A DNA stretch of 64,000 nucleotides from Pyrocephalus nanus (GCA_038380795.1 CM076259.1:95963739-96027738), one strand, 5' to 3'; shown: positions 29,113 through 41,880, counted from the first letter of the stretch. Numbers and translations: made by a program. The notes: generated from the letters alone by a model not told the origin.

Positions 29113-29216
29113 CGTAATTTTTTTTAATTTTATGTTTTTCTATTTTTTTTTTTTTTTTTATTTGGGGGGAGGGGGTGTTTTTTTGGGTTTTTTTTTACAT
29201 TTTTCCTCAATTTTTT
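29113..29216 (+). repeat. T-rich low-complexity tract with G runs
   Basis: Long T runs (29139-29159 and others) interrupted by GGGGGG, GGGGG and GGG runs at 29164-29187. The 105-codon open frame on the opposite strand (29130-29447), rich in K and N, is a product of this composition and not a gene. Confidence 0.85.
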
Positions 29217-30479
29217 TTTCTGGTGGTTTTGATGTTTTATCTGACAGTTTAAGTGAGAAAGGCTGAAGGAAGAAAATGAGGGCTGCAGAGGTTCATTCAG
29301 GTTACTTGATACAGAGCTAGGAAATGGCCTTTGATACCAAGAATTTTTTGTCTTCTTTAGTTTTGCTGTTTGCTTCTTACCATTCATTAGTACCTGCTTT
29401 CTTAAGTAGTTCTGGTCAGTTCTTACCAACTTTAACTTCAATAACAATAGTTACTACTTATCTTGGATAACTCAATGTTAAAAAAAAACAATCACATGAA
29501 GTCAGTACAATGTATAGGAATGACCGTGTTGCTGTGAAAGCACTTGACTCAGACTCAGGTAACCTGAACTCAGCTAGGAGTCTCCTGGATTGTCTTAGGA
29601 GAACATTTATCTTTGCTACTATGTCTACACTGCTTATTTTCTATAGTCTTAGATATATCCCCAAGGACAAGTTTCCTTTTTGTTTCCATAGTGATTTGTC
29701 CTTGGAACACATCTGAGCCATAATCATAGCACCCAGGAAGCACCTGTTTGAGTATGTGCTTGAGATCTGAATATGAATATTCCCTCTGCTGCACAACTTA
29801 TGACTGTACTGCCTTCTTGCCCAGCTGTCCCATGCTTCCTATCTCCTGCATGCCCTGTCCCTCCCCAAGCTGAAAGCTAAGGAAAGCCTTTTCTTCCATA
29901 AGACACTTTGAACTTCCAATCCATGCTGACACAGAAAATTCTGGAGTGTGCTGTGTACGGTTGTTAAATGTTTGTGCTGGAAGGGACAAAAATGGAAAGT
30001 GCATTGGAGGATGTATTATGCACACACAAGAAAGAACGGTTCAGCTGATGAGAGCCTTGATTGAAGCAACTATGAGACGGCAAAACTTCAGAGTCTGAGG
30101 AAATGGAGTAAGAGCAGCTGGAGACAGGAGACCTCAGATTTCAGCAGAACAGACTTTGGCTTGTTCAAGTGGAAGGGTGTCCTTTCATGAGTCATGTTTT
30201 TGGAGGTGGTTAAACCAGGGCTCCTCCCCATGGAAAGTGAGTTGGGTGAGCATGGGTGACCCAGTGCTGCCCAGGCAGGGCACTGCACTACTGCAACAGA
30301 GCACAGTCTGAGCAGAGTGAGCGGAACAGTCACAGTGATAGCAACATGGAGTTTCAATGCTCCAGTGATCATGGGAGAGGTTGACGTAGTGAGTCAGATC
30401 CATGATCACACTGGTAAAGAAAAATGATAGTTCAGAAACAGCTGGACACAGGTTTATTTACATCATAGCCTCACGTGTC
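29217..30479. other. Unannotated non-coding stretch
   Basis: No recognised gene or repeat. The part from about 29800 to 30410 is somewhat less AT-rich and carries overlapping minus-strand open frames of 94 and 74 codons (30088-30409), but no protein family or splice pattern is evident. An old unrecognised repeat upstream of the next CR1 is possible. Confidence 0.45.
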
Positions 30480-31087
30480 CATGCAGGCTGGGGACTGGCT
30501 AGTTAAGGAGCTCTGTAAAAAAAGACTCTGCTGACTGAATCACCAGTATGTCTTGCAGAGATGAAGGCTAATTGAATACTGGACTGCATTATTAGGATTA
30601 CAGCTAGCAGGTTGGAGGAAATTATTTTTCTTTTCTACTTACCACTTGTGAGTCTTCATCTCGAATATTGTACCACTTATGGGCTCCCTGGTGCATGAGA
30701 GATATTGATAAACTGGAGAGAGCTGGTGGAGTAGTTAGCCTTGAGGAAAAAAAAGCTTAAAGGGAGATTTAATTGCTCTTTTCCAGTATCTAATGAGTGA
30801 TTACAGAAAAAGCACTGCTGAACTATTTTCAAGTAGGAATGGAAAAAGAACCAATTCTTGCAACAAGTTGTAAAAATGGAAATTCAAACTGGAAAAAATG
30901 TGGCAGTGGGTGACATCACCAAAAACTTGTTAAATACTACCCCAGGATGTAGTGGAATCTGTCCTCAGAGATATTTAAACCTTGACTGATTATGGCTCTA
31001 AGCAACTTGATTTAACTTTGAATTTAACCCTGCCTTGACCAACTGACTTCCAGAGGTCCCTTATAATCTAAATAGTTGCATGATCTT
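30480..31087 (+). mobile_element. Old CR1 LINE fragment with 3' UTR
   Basis: A highly diverged but colinear CR1 3' portion. Landmarks in order: aggctggggactggctag (30484-30501), an actggactgcattattagg block (30578-30596) matching the TGGGCTGCATTAGG signature, agctagcaggttggagg (30602-30618) for CCAGCAGGTCGAGGG, gctccctggtgc near 30681, tggagagagctggtggag (30714-30731), then tcagagatatttaaacc (30964-30980) and ccagaggtcccttataatc (31050-31068) from the 3' end. The terminal bases tgcatgatctt stand where the ATTCTGTG tail should be. Heavy mutation suggests an ancient insertion. Assignment rests on order of partial matches. Confidence 0.75.
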
Positions 31088-34000
31088 GGAGTACAACAAA
31101 GGGCTAGGAAGAGATTGATGAAACCCACATGGAACTGTCTCATACCCAAGCCAAGTTTTAGCTAACTTGTGGGTATACATAAGAAATCTAATCCAGACGT
31201 GTCATTCATATGCTGTGGGTAACGCACAACACCTGTAGGTCAATACAGTCATTCCTAGCCAGGGTCTGCCCATGTGCCAAGTCACTTATCTCGGTCACAG
31301 TCCTGCCCAGCAACATGCATCCTGGCTTACATACAATATCCACCACCCAGGAAGACTAAAAATAGTGCTATCATCCTCTTTATGGTTCTTGGGATACATC
31401 TCTTTTTCAGGGATGCGGCCAAACCAGGAGCAGATCTGGCACTATCTGCATGTTAAAAGTATCTCTTCTGCCAATGTATAATCATTATTGAAAGTCAGGT
31501 GTTGGTCCAGCTGGAAAATTTTGCTGGCTCCCTCAGGGAAGTTCTGGCAGAATAATGCTATTAAGACAGGTTTCCTCATCTTCTCTTCATCTGTGTGAAA
31601 GATACCTGCAAAAAAAGTAAAATAACAGTCATTTCAGCCTCACCTGGAGATTCTGAGGACAGCAAGACTTTTTTGACGTTTCTAAAAATAAACTACTGAA
31701 CAAAGCACATTTTGTCACATTGTTATCTTAGTTTAGTTATATCTGCATACCAAAGTGACTATTTACTTTACGTACCATAGTCAAGTCTGAAAAAATGAAA
31801 TTCATCAGTTTTCCATAGGCCTTCATGAACACCCACCCCAGAAAAAACCCTGAGAAATCAGAAACTCAAGCATTAAAAATAACTTCTGAATTGCTGGGAG
31901 GCCAGCTACAGTTTGTGAGTAAAGATTTTGCTGTACTGACTTTTGGGGCCTGAAGGAGGTAGAATGAAACTTCATTTTCTTTTTGGAAGGGGATTGTTTT
32001 GTACAGCCACACGGTTGGTATTTACCCTCCTTTCTATTTTATTCCTGCTAACTTTTCCTATATGGAGGAATAACTTCTGTCCTGAAGAGTTTTCATTGTT
32101 GCCCAGAGGTTCCTGAGCTATGTCTGCTGCCTATTTTAAAAGATATGTAGAGGAAAATCCAGACATTCACTCCAATATGAAGAATCTCTGAAGATTAGCT
32201 GTGGGAGTTTGCTTGGAAAAAGATGTATTCAGCTGGGAGAAGTGCTGGAGTTGGAAAGAATGTAAGTGGGAAGAAAAAAAATCTGTATGCAGTGAAAATG
32301 AAATTGGAGGGTTCACTCTAAATCCTCAGCCTCAGTGGCATGTGGAAGCCTCATTTGGTCATCTGTGCCTTCAGCTATGCCTAATTCTGGTTGTTTTAAG
32401 GAAGAAACACCTTGAATTCCTTATTTTCCTCTGTCTAATATTTATTCATTTAATGTTTTTTATTTTTCACCACAAAAAAGACATAGGGGTTTGAAATTAA
32501 ATTATCTCATAATGCAATTCTGAACTGTGCACTGGAAGAAATTCTTTCTGACTCCGCTGCAGTGAACAACTTGTGCCAGAGGCATGCTATCTAATTACCA
32601 TACACGTTCTTGACTAGTACTGTGGGGAGGGAAAAGGTAGTGTGCAATCAACTGAAATATGAAACAATAAAACAAATTAAACTGCACATAGCAAGAGGAG
32701 GAAAAATGAGATGGGAGTTGTTTTTGTTAAATGTTTACTGTTCATGCACTGCCTGAGGCCTAAATTTCTGACTGTTAGAAGATTTTACAGTTTTGTGGGT
32801 ACCATCATAGGATTTTAAAGTATTGTGGTTTGTGTTCCAATGCTTGTTGAAAGTGCACATTCCTTTCTTCTCAAATACAATATCTGGTTTTGTAGTTTGT
32901 TATGCATTTCTTGGAAAAGCATCCTTCAACCTTTCTTAGCTCTAAACCCAACTGTAAATAGACTGATTCATCCAAAAAAAAAAAAAAAATGTCACCAGAA
33001 ACTCTTTGTCTTTCTCACTTTCTAAGATCTTACTCTTTTCTTCTACATAATTCACTTGGCAAAACCCTTAGCAAAGCCTTTCATTTCCAATAAAGGGATA
33101 ATTGTAGATGGAGATCCTGATAAAATTCTGCTTCTAGTCATGTTTTTGTAATTATCTCAAGCTCTGTCTTCTATTAGTATGAATTTATTTAGAAAGCATC
33201 CTGTTCATCAATACTTAAGTAGCAATGAAAAAAATAGCTATCTTTATATGGAGGAGAATATGTGTCAAAAATTCCATTAAACCTTGAAAATAATTTTTTA
33301 TGTAGTGTAGATACAAGTCTTTGTGTCCCTTTGGGAAGTTAATGCAATCACAAGTCATTAGCAGAAGGCTGAAACTTTTCCTCCCTTCAACTTCCTTTGT
33401 CTCATAACATACATTTCAACTAAAAGATTACCACATGAACTGATGCACACAGTATGCATGAAAGCAAACATAACTAAGCAGACATAAAGTATTTTGTAGC
33501 TCTGAACCAATATGAGGAATTGCTTGCACAGTCTAATTTGCATTTAATTTTTTTTTGATCGGTCAGATACCTGATTTTTTATGTGCAGTAATGGAAAGTA
33601 AAGATCAAGGCAGAGCATTTCCACAATACTCAGTATTTAACTTTGTTGCTACTACAAGCAATTTGCATGAGAATGCCAGTATGTTTTATCTACTATGTTC
33701 TCTCTAGCTGACTGATTTAAATTCCTTGAAAAATTTTAAATTTTCACTAAATGAAAACACTGTTTCCTTTTGTGCAGATAATTTTCTAAGCTTCCTCAAG
33801 ATCCTGGCCAGAAGTCAGAATTTCGAGCATGTTACCTCACCTGTGCAGCAAATGATAATGATGAGAACACACCTCCTCCATGAGGGGCAGTCTTAAAGTT
33901 CAGTTACAAATTGTCTGAGAAAACTTTTGTCAGGAAGAGCTTTTTTTAACAAAATCAGAAAGAAGTTTGTAGTTTCATTTTAGTGGTAGAGTAACCGTTT

Positions 34001-37000
34001 GCAATTAATTCACAGTTATATGACCAAACTATCCTTTCCAATGTGAGGTGCTTAATAAAAAGACATATTAGAAAGAGAAGGGTGTGGTCAGGAGAATTTA
34101 ATCTCCCATTTTTACATAAAATACTAATCATAAGTGTCACAGAGAATGAAGTTTTGTTCTGAAAAGTCCCCTTGAGGGTTAATCTGTGTAGCTCCAAACC
34201 ACCACTGCAGTTTCATTTGAAAAGCTGAAACTGTTGAAGTAAATCCATGACTGCTAAGAAATAGAAAGAAAAATCACAGGGTCATGATCAGAAATAGAAT
34301 AAATAGATAAACTAAATCTGCCCCTGTATATCTTGCAATTAATCTGATTAACACTACATAAAGTTATGGGTAGAAAGGCTAGGACATTTTATGGGCTCGG
34401 CACAGCATCAAACTGGAGAATCTGTCAGCCCAAGAGTTGCCAGCCTGCCAAAGTGGTAATATACAGGAAAAAAAAATTTATTACTTCTCTGTCTGAAGTC
34501 TTTTTCCTGATTGTGAGGATGTAATTGGTCTGCATAGAATATTGGCTGCTGGATTAAAGGTTGTTTCAGAGGAGATAGAACTGAATGATGACATGATAGG
34601 GTGTGGTAACGTATTTTCCATAGGCTGATGGTAAAGATCTTCATGGATTCTCTCTATTTCATTCCCTCTCTTCCAGTAGAGGTGTATTTAGTGCATTTAT
34701 AAGAGTAGATGTGTACTTTTTATTTGAGATTCATCAGTCCTGCTCTTCCAGAAGTGTTCAGACTCCTATACTGCACAGCTACAGGGAATTAACTTTAGGA
34801 AGGACAATAACTTTTGGGAAGGGCAGGAGTCTGTTGCAGTTATAGTGCTTCTTGGAGGTAATTACTTGCTTTAGGTTGTTCCTCCCTACCCTTCCTTGTC
34901 ATTTTAGAACTTTCAAAATCATTCTTTTTTGGATGACGGCTTTTTATATACTCCCAGTGGCTACTGCTATCTAAAAACAAAATAATAACTTTCTTTTCCT
35001 CTCTCACTTTCTGAAATGAAATTAAAGAGTTAATATGCTCAGTGACTACTGCGATATAATCACTTCCTAACCATTATACAGTTTCTTGAACAAAGGAAGC
35101 TGGAAAAGTTAGAATGCTTCTCTTCCATGGTGATAAACATCTATGAAACAGAGTTTAGGAATATTATTAGCTGTCTAATAACAAGGACATTTCTGCAGTA
35201 TATTTAAACTTAGTAGAAGCTGTTATGTATATTCCTTTTAGTTTTAAAATAAAAAGAAAGTTTTCAGAAGCCTTTAGATTACATGTAAATGGCGCAGAGT
35301 ATGTAAATGCATAGAATAAAATAAAATGTCACGCAAAATAAAGCCACAGCAATATTGCCAGCAAAATATTTTTTAAAAAATTGCTTTGTTTGCTTGAAAA
35401 AAAAATTTAATTATTAAATGCATATCTACTATGTTAAGCCAGGAATGTTATTTTTGTATTTAGTAATGAAATTTTTCCAATTTTATTTAGAAAAAAAACA
35501 GTAGGATAAGGCTAGAAAATGTAATATGTTCCCAACTGCACTCCTTATTTTCATGTTAATTTCCAAAATATTGTGGAATACTTGTACACAATAGCCATTC
35601 TTTTAATGAGACCTTTCATATCAGTGAACAAATCAGGATCCAGCAGGGATTTGTTTTCCTTTTTTTACTTCATTAGCAGCACTACGAATGTGGCATATAA
35701 AGTCAGCTGGAAAAGCAGAATAATTTTTCATGCATACCTTTTTCTTAATGAAGCCACAGGACACTATTAAATTAGCTATGGAAGCTGGTACATTTTATTG
35801 TAGTAGTTGATTGCCTGACAGTCTCTGTTCTAAACTATATCAAGTAGATAAATTATTTATTCCATTTGACCACATTTCAATACCCTATAAATCTGTGATG
35901 AAAGATTTAACTTACAAAATAACTTTAGATAACGAAAAGCTTTTCATATGGAATTCCATAACACTAATTTCAGTCTTGAAAAAGCTCTTCACATGAAATT
36001 GTAATTTATATTAATAAAAAGCAGAAAAGGAAAAAAATTATCTCCCTACTCCAATAATAAACAGATGTGGTAAACATTCTCTTTATGTAGAATTCCTATT
36101 GATTTCGGTAAGGACCTCTAGCTAATAAGTGACTGATAGTAGGAAATTTAGATGTCATTATCTCTACATTAATTTCTGCAAAAATGAGTCACATGTTTCT
36201 GGGTTTCACCTCCACAAGATGAGGAAATGAACAGCACTTTATTATAATAGCATGTATCAAATAAGAAAAAAACTCCTACTTGTTAACAAGCTATAATACA
36301 AACAGAAAAATTATGTGCAGTTCTTCAGAAGAACTGAAGTCATCATGGATTTCATCTATGTAATATGGGAATGGGTAGGGAAAGGTTGTGTATAAAGCTA
36401 TTAAAAATAGCTGCATACCTATTTCTTAAGCTCTACTTACCCCAGAGTGGATGGAAAGGACAGAACAGGGCAATGAGAAGACGTGCTGCAACCTCTCACA
36501 TCTGGTAAGAAGCCAGTGAGCAGAACGGGCCAATTTACAACCTACCACTCTGCCTGTCTCTATGTACTCCCAACAACTGCTGACCTTTGTTTGTAAGTCT
36601 CCTTTAAAACACGAGTCCTTAGGTTTCCCATGATATCATTAGCCATTACTGGTCACTCCAGCTCCCAAATGACAGAAAAATTGTCAGGTTTTGGAAAAAG
36701 ATGAAAATGCACAACATCAGGAAAATTGTCTCAAAACTTCGCATTATGATTCAGCTTAACTCCACGCTTCCTACTAATGTCTGTGCAGGAGAAAGATGCT
36801 GTGATGAGACTCAGCTCTTATAAGTGCGAGTGACAGTTCTATTGGGTCAGACTGCAGCTCAATGAACCTGAGCATTTGTGAGCTTTTGATTCAGGCCAGA
36901 AACGTTATTGAAAATGTAAGGCAGTAACTGTTTCATTTTCCAGTCTTATCTATCTTTTGTCTTCCACAGAACATGTCTATACTGTCTCTGTAATGCTGTC

Positions 37001-37654
37001 CAGAAAGTAAGGGCCCTATAGGAATCACTCGGAATTAATAGTCCAGCAGGGTTCCTGTCCTAGAAGAGATTTGCAGTCATAAGTCTATGTCTTGGCATAG
37101 TCAGAAATGTCTTCCTAGCCAAGAAATTAAGGCCAACACTGGGACATATCTCCAACAAGCTACTGCAACTTTTTGCCTTGCCCTTGGCTCACAGACTACA
37201 CCTTTATCTAAAAATTATGTGAAATGTCTTCAGAGATGCTCTAAGGTTACCTCAAACTTTTGGAGGCAATGTCACTGATTTTCAGGATGACAAAGACCTG
37301 TTGTCTAATGGACCAGATCCATTGGCATATGCCTCTGAATGAGTCAGAGCATGACTGAGCTGGGAGAGAGGATGTGGAACTTTGTGGAAAGAAGAAAATG
37401 AAGAGATGATGAAAAAGAAGGTTTTGGGTAAGAGTTGCCTCATAGCTACAAACTACATAGATCAGGCTGTATATGTCATATATGTGTCATCTATAGAGGC
37501 CCATCATGATTTCTGAGAATTACCAGCATGGGCATGTGTACTGCTCTCACCACCCAAATATCAAGGCATTCTTACTGACAAGCCAACAGCTTCAGTGTTT
37601 GGTAAGGTCCAGTTATGTCAGTGTAGTAATGCTCAATGGTGAACTTCAGGAACT
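31088..37654. other. Unannotated non-coding stretch
   Basis: About 6.5 kb without a recognised element or gene. It holds a 16-base A run at 32974-32989, a near-perfect inverted repeat CAGTTCTTC-A-GAAGAACTG at 36318-36336, and moderately GC-richer segments at 31250-31450 and 36430-36900. Open frames of 97 codons or fewer show no known domains. Confidence 0.5.
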
Positions 37655-37925
37655 TGATTGTTATGTCTACAGCCCTTCCAATGGACTGCAGCTTCTTCAG
37701 GGCACACTCACCTGTGCAAGCATAGGATCTTCCATGGACTGCAGTGTGGGTATCTGCTCCCATGCAGTCCTCTTCATGGGCTGCAGAGGAATCTTTTCTC
37801 CAGCCCCAAGAGCACTTCCTCCCTTCGTTCTTCTTTCTCCTTGGTATTTGCATTTTTTTTCCTTTCACTTCTTTCTACTGTGCGGCATTCTACTCTTTCT
37901 TAGATATATTTTTATTGAGGCTGTG
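37655..37925 (-). mobile_element. LTR fragment related to the 61.3 kb LTR
   Basis: The plus strand shows blocks such as ccaatggactgcagc (37678-37692), ttccatggactgcag (37730-37744), tgggctgcagaggaatc (37777-37793), a ccagccccaagagcactt block and ctccttggtatttgc (37837-37851). These are the reverse complement of the CTGCAGTCCATGG / GATTCCCCTGCAG / GGTGCTCCAGG series in the LTR at 61265-62495 (there 61563-61645), in the same order. The distal bases tgtgcggcattc...cttagata (37879-37906) match the same family's promoter-proximal part in reverse. Only a piece of the LTR is present and no retroviral gene flanks it. A 155-codon plus-strand frame (37506-37973) runs across it and is an artefact of this repeat. 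Confidence 0.7.
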
Positions 37926-38292
37926 TACATGGCAAAAATATATTGTAGATATCATAGAGTGGTAAATGAATGAGTCTGAGAGACTTGGACTGTCCTTACT
38001 AATCATGTGGTGCGAGAATGGTAATATTGACATATATCACTACCTGATAACTGAACTTAACAGCCTTGTGAATGCTGATGCTACACACAGTCCCAGAGTC
38101 TGAGAGAGCTGTCAAGACTAATTTTTGCCAAGCACTAGGATGTCTAAAACCTCATCGTAGATAGGAATTATGTGCTGCTACATGAAGATCAATGAATGAT
38201 AAGTGACTGCTAAAAGCAATACCCTTAGCACACAATTAATAGGGAACCTATGGACTGAAATACAGTTGCTTAAAACATTCCAAACATTCCAT

Positions 38293-38504
38293 TAAAAAAC
38301 ACAACAAAATCAACAAAACAAACAAAAAAAAATAAAAAACCAACCAAACAAAAAAACCCCAAAACACACACACACAAAAACACAAAAAAACCCAAACCAA
38401 AACATAAAAAACACCAAAACCAAACAAACAACAAAAAAACACACACAAAAAAACAAAAAAAAAAAAACAAAACAAAACAAAAAACCACAACATAAACCAA
38501 AAAA
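38293..38504 (+). repeat. A/C low-complexity block, (CAAAA)n-like
   Basis: Roughly 210 bases made almost only of A and C, with irregular AAACAAAC, ACACACAC and CAAAACAAAA motifs. It is not a clean array of one unit. The 107- and 81-codon minus-strand frames rich in F, C and V are its reverse-complement translation, not genes. Confidence 0.93.
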
Positions 38505-38829
38505 CTCAGACAATTTTTACAAACATAAAACTTTGTGTTTTGAGTAGTAGAGAGTTTACGGTTGCTGCTGTGGAAATGGACTACAGCAAACAACTCAGTC
38601 TAGTTTCTGCTTGTATACTCTGTAAAAGATAGTTCATCTGTGGACATTGAGAGCTGAATCAGCCATCTGCAGATTAAGGCTTTAATAAAGTGACTTTTGT
38701 CTGAGAGTGTAGGGTGCCACAAAAAGTCTGATATGCTGCTGGAAGTTACCTTGTAATGTTAAGTGATCTCTACAAAAAAGACAGAAATTGGGAAAGCCAA
38801 AGCTCAGCTGTAGTTAAAAGGAGTAAGGG

Positions 38830-39790
38830 ATGTGAAGGGCAAAAAGAAAGGATTCTTTAAAAAACGTACATCCAAGAGAAGGCTTAAGAAACTGTGAATC
38901 GATGGCTTAGTGTCACAGGACATCATGAAAAGAATTGTGGGAAAGGCAGAGATTCTCACTGCCTACTTTGCCTTAGTTTTCATGGATAAGGTAAAAGGTT
39001 GCCCACAGGTTTAGTGGAACTTTGTAGGAGCAAGCATTACCAGATCAATGTAAGATGGAGTGAGAGAGCACTTCAGACTTTTGAGCACACATAAGCCCAT
39101 GGGATCAAGTGGGTGCAACCAAGGGTGCTGAGGAATGTGGCCAGTGTCACTGTGAAAGCACTATCTATGAGCTGAAAGATCATGGTGACTGGGGGAGATT
39201 CCTGAAAATGAGGAAAAGGCAAAGTTCACACCTCTCTTCAAAGAAGGACAGAAAGGGGTGTCTAGGGAGACACAGACTGGTCCACCTCACCTCAATATAT
39301 GAAAAGATGATGGAGCAACTGATTCTGGAAGTGGTTGCCAGCCTTAGGAAAGGCAAGGAGGTGACTGGGATCAGTAAACATGGTTTTATGTAGAGGAAGT
39401 GATGTCTGACGAAACTGATTACCGTTTGCTGTTAGATGACTGGCACTGAGGACAAAAGGAGAGCTGTGTGTGTTGTTTACCTTGACTTCAGTAAAGCTTC
39501 TGTATGGTCTCCCATGGTATTCCAACAGAAAAACTGTTGACTTATGGCCTGGAAAAGTTAACTGAAAGGTGAATTGAAAGTCAGCTGGATCATTAGGAGC
39601 AAAGCATTGTGATGAGCAGTGCAAAGTTACAGTGGTGGATGGTAAGAAGTAATGCCCCTTAGGGATTAACACTGGTATTAGTAGTTTTTGATCTGTTTAT
39701 TGACAACCTGAGTGATGGTGACAGTGAGAGTTTGAGCATGTTACAAAACTTGAGCAGAGAAGGGCTGCGATGTTTCTGTGATCTGGAAAC
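38830..39790 (+). mobile_element. Old CR1 ORF2 reverse-transcriptase region
   Basis: Degenerate copy of the CR1 reverse-transcriptase coding region. In order: the segment before RT (ctgcctactttgcc near 38959, for the NAFFA block), cccatgggatcaagtggg near 39097, ccaagggtgctgagg near 39118, gtccacctcacctcaatat near 39280 followed by atgatggagcaactgatt (39307-39324), catggttttatg near 39380, then tacCTTGACTTCAGTAAAGCT encoding YLDFSKA (39478-39498), which is RT motif A. Downstream, where CR1 has the FADDT catalytic motif, the sequence reads gagtttgagcatgttacaa (near 39727), so the double aspartate is lost. Multiple stops and frameshifts. The 3' end of the element is missing or unrecognisable past about 39790. 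A 126-codon antisense frame (39292-39672) is a shadow. Confidence 0.85.
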
Positions 39791-40018
39791 AAGTAAGGAA
39801 GCAGCAGGAGTCTAATGGTTGAATGAGGAATCAGATGCTGAGATGAGCGTCTGGGGAGGAACCTGAACTGCACAAAGATACTAGATTCAAGAACTGTGAA
39901 AATGAGAAAAAGAGCAGTGGAATGGGTAATCTTTAAGTTTATGTTAATTATAAATTGTTCATTCCACCTTTATTTTTGCATTTCCTACCTTTTCAATGTT
40001 TGATTCAGTAACCTTAAA

Positions 40019-40040
40019 TTTTTTTTTTTTTTTTTTTTTT
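40019..40040 (+). repeat. Poly(T) run
   Basis: Twenty-two consecutive T residues. No retroposed body with a matching poly(A) orientation was recognised beside it on either strand. Confidence 0.95.
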
Positions 40041-41389
40041 GGTATGATCTAGTAGACAGGTTTTGTCTCTATTGCATGTATTAGAAAATACTTATCTTTT
40101 AGCATGAAAGTAAAGCCAAGGAAAGTTGCAGTATTGAAGTGTTTATTTTCTACATGGAAAAAACCAAACCACCACCAGCTGTAATTTGGAGGTTTTCATA
40201 ATTTATTTTTTCATCCAAATACATCCTAAAATACAGTAGAAAAATAAAAAGCAAAGCAAAGCTATACAAAACATTTATGGAAGACAATAAAAACAGTTTA
40301 GTAGGTGGGAAAAAGGAGCCCTCACTCATATACTACTTCAAATGTCTTAGAAATTAAGTCAGTATTACTATGTGTCTTGAAGTGGTCTGTGAATATCGTC
40401 TTATAAATGCCTTTATTGGCAGATATTTTTCCATAGTTTGTAGCAATCCACCAGATTTTGCTGACAATAAGCCTTTCTTCAGATAATTCTGTTTGAATTC
40501 AACATGTAAGACCAGAAAAGATTCTCCAGAAATGACTTGAATCAAAAACAAAGAAGACAGCTGGTGGATAAACAGGTCAATTTTTCTCATTACTGTACAG
40601 AAAAAACAGCTTGCTGCATACAGCCTGCCCTTCTCACCTACTGCAGTGAAGGCAGAACAGTCTTATCAGGTAAGGTCATTCTGCATGGCAGCTCTGCAAT
40701 TTCTGTCTCACCCTTCATTAATCCACAGGGGCAACCAGTAGGAATCCAACAACTCCTCTTCAGTATCTAGAGGCATCAAAACAGGTTGTCAGGAACCTCA
40801 TTTCCTTCCACTCTGTGTGAATAAGCAGGAATAGTAAAAATCCAACAAAGTAAAACAAATAAAACCCCACAACCAATGGAGATTTTACTGGGGAGAGGGA
40901 AGTGTTACCTTTTTAAAATTTTATTCCTTTCTTATTCCGATCATTAGGACTGTGATCCACAATTCTATTTTATTTATAGAAAACAAAAACCATACAAAAA
41001 TTTTGGCATCTTTTTACTGCTTAAAACTTCTATATAGACTTACTGTAAACTATTTTCTGCTGAGAATTCAATAAAAATGTGTCTTTGTCTACTGAACTAA
41101 ATAGATATCTATTTTTAAAAGAAGAAGAATATGTTAGAATGTGGACATTTAAAAGACAATCATCATCATATATTTTTACTAAAGAGCTTCTGTCTCTTAA
41201 CATTTCTATGAGCTAATAGTTTAAATTAGCCTTTTGGCACAAGATTTTCCATAGAGATCAATACTCCTGGTGTGATGCATTTTGTCATATGACAACTATT
41301 TTGAATACTAAAATTTCATGCTAGTAAAGATATAATATTATTGTGAATTTCCCTATTTTTAGCGTAGCAACTCAGAAGAAATGTAAGCA
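40041..41389. other. Unannotated non-coding stretch
   Basis: AT-rich DNA with no recognised repeat or gene. Overlapping opposite-strand frames of 77 and 78 codons at 40354-40770 show no known domain. Confidence 0.5.
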
Positions 41390-41880
41390 ACATAATAAGA
41401 ACCTGCAACAGTATTTGGGCAGAAATTGTTGCCTGGCACCAGGGAAGGAAAATCACTAAGAATATGCTGATAAATTCCCAAATCATCCCCTGCTTGTAGC
41501 AGTGCAGTGTGCTATGTGTGTTTCTTCCATCCGTGATGTTTACTTCAGCAGCCCAGTGCTCCCCAGTGATAGTACATGATTAAAAGAGCAAGCAGTAAAC
41601 TGTCAATTTATCACAACTCTACTAATGCAACCTCCGTGTGGTATTCTATTCCTCTTTTCTTCCTTAATGCTTCTTATCAATGTTTCAGAGCGGTTGCCAA
41701 AAGCTGTTCACAAATCTGTTATCCCCAAACGTTATGTAGCTTTCCATAGACTGCAGAACTCCAGTGGAGGCTGTATAAACAAAGCACAATTTGGCATCCA
41801 GTCAACACAATTTTTGAGAGGACGTAATGCAATTTTGTACGGCATACAATGCAAGTTTTAACTTAAAACGTTTTTTCTAT
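41390..41880. promoter_or_regulatory. Candidate conserved non-coding element
   Basis: A non-repetitive stretch of more balanced composition than its flanks. It keeps several CpG dinucleotides (41532, 41635, 41691, 41730, 41823, 41840), whereas most of the window has lost CpG. CpG retention outside repeats and promoters often marks constraint. The segment 41660-41688 also looks like a splice acceptor (pyrimidine-rich ending tttcag) followed by an open frame to 41858, so an exon is an alternative. The peptide is not one I recognise. No direct proof of conservation is available here. Confidence 0.3.

Noticed and set aside
37506..37973. 155-codon plus-strand open frame
   Set aside because: It overlaps an LTR fragment recognised by its CTGCAG/CCATGG blocks, and overlapping frames exist in the other phases. 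No family match.
38248..38593. Minus-strand frames rich in F, V and C resembling membrane proteins
   Set aside because: Direct consequence of the A/C-only block. Hydrophobicity is an artefact of T/G-rich codons.
39292..39672. 126-codon minus-strand open frame
   Set aside because: Antisense shadow of the CR1 reverse-transcriptase relic, where YLDFSKA reads on the plus strand.
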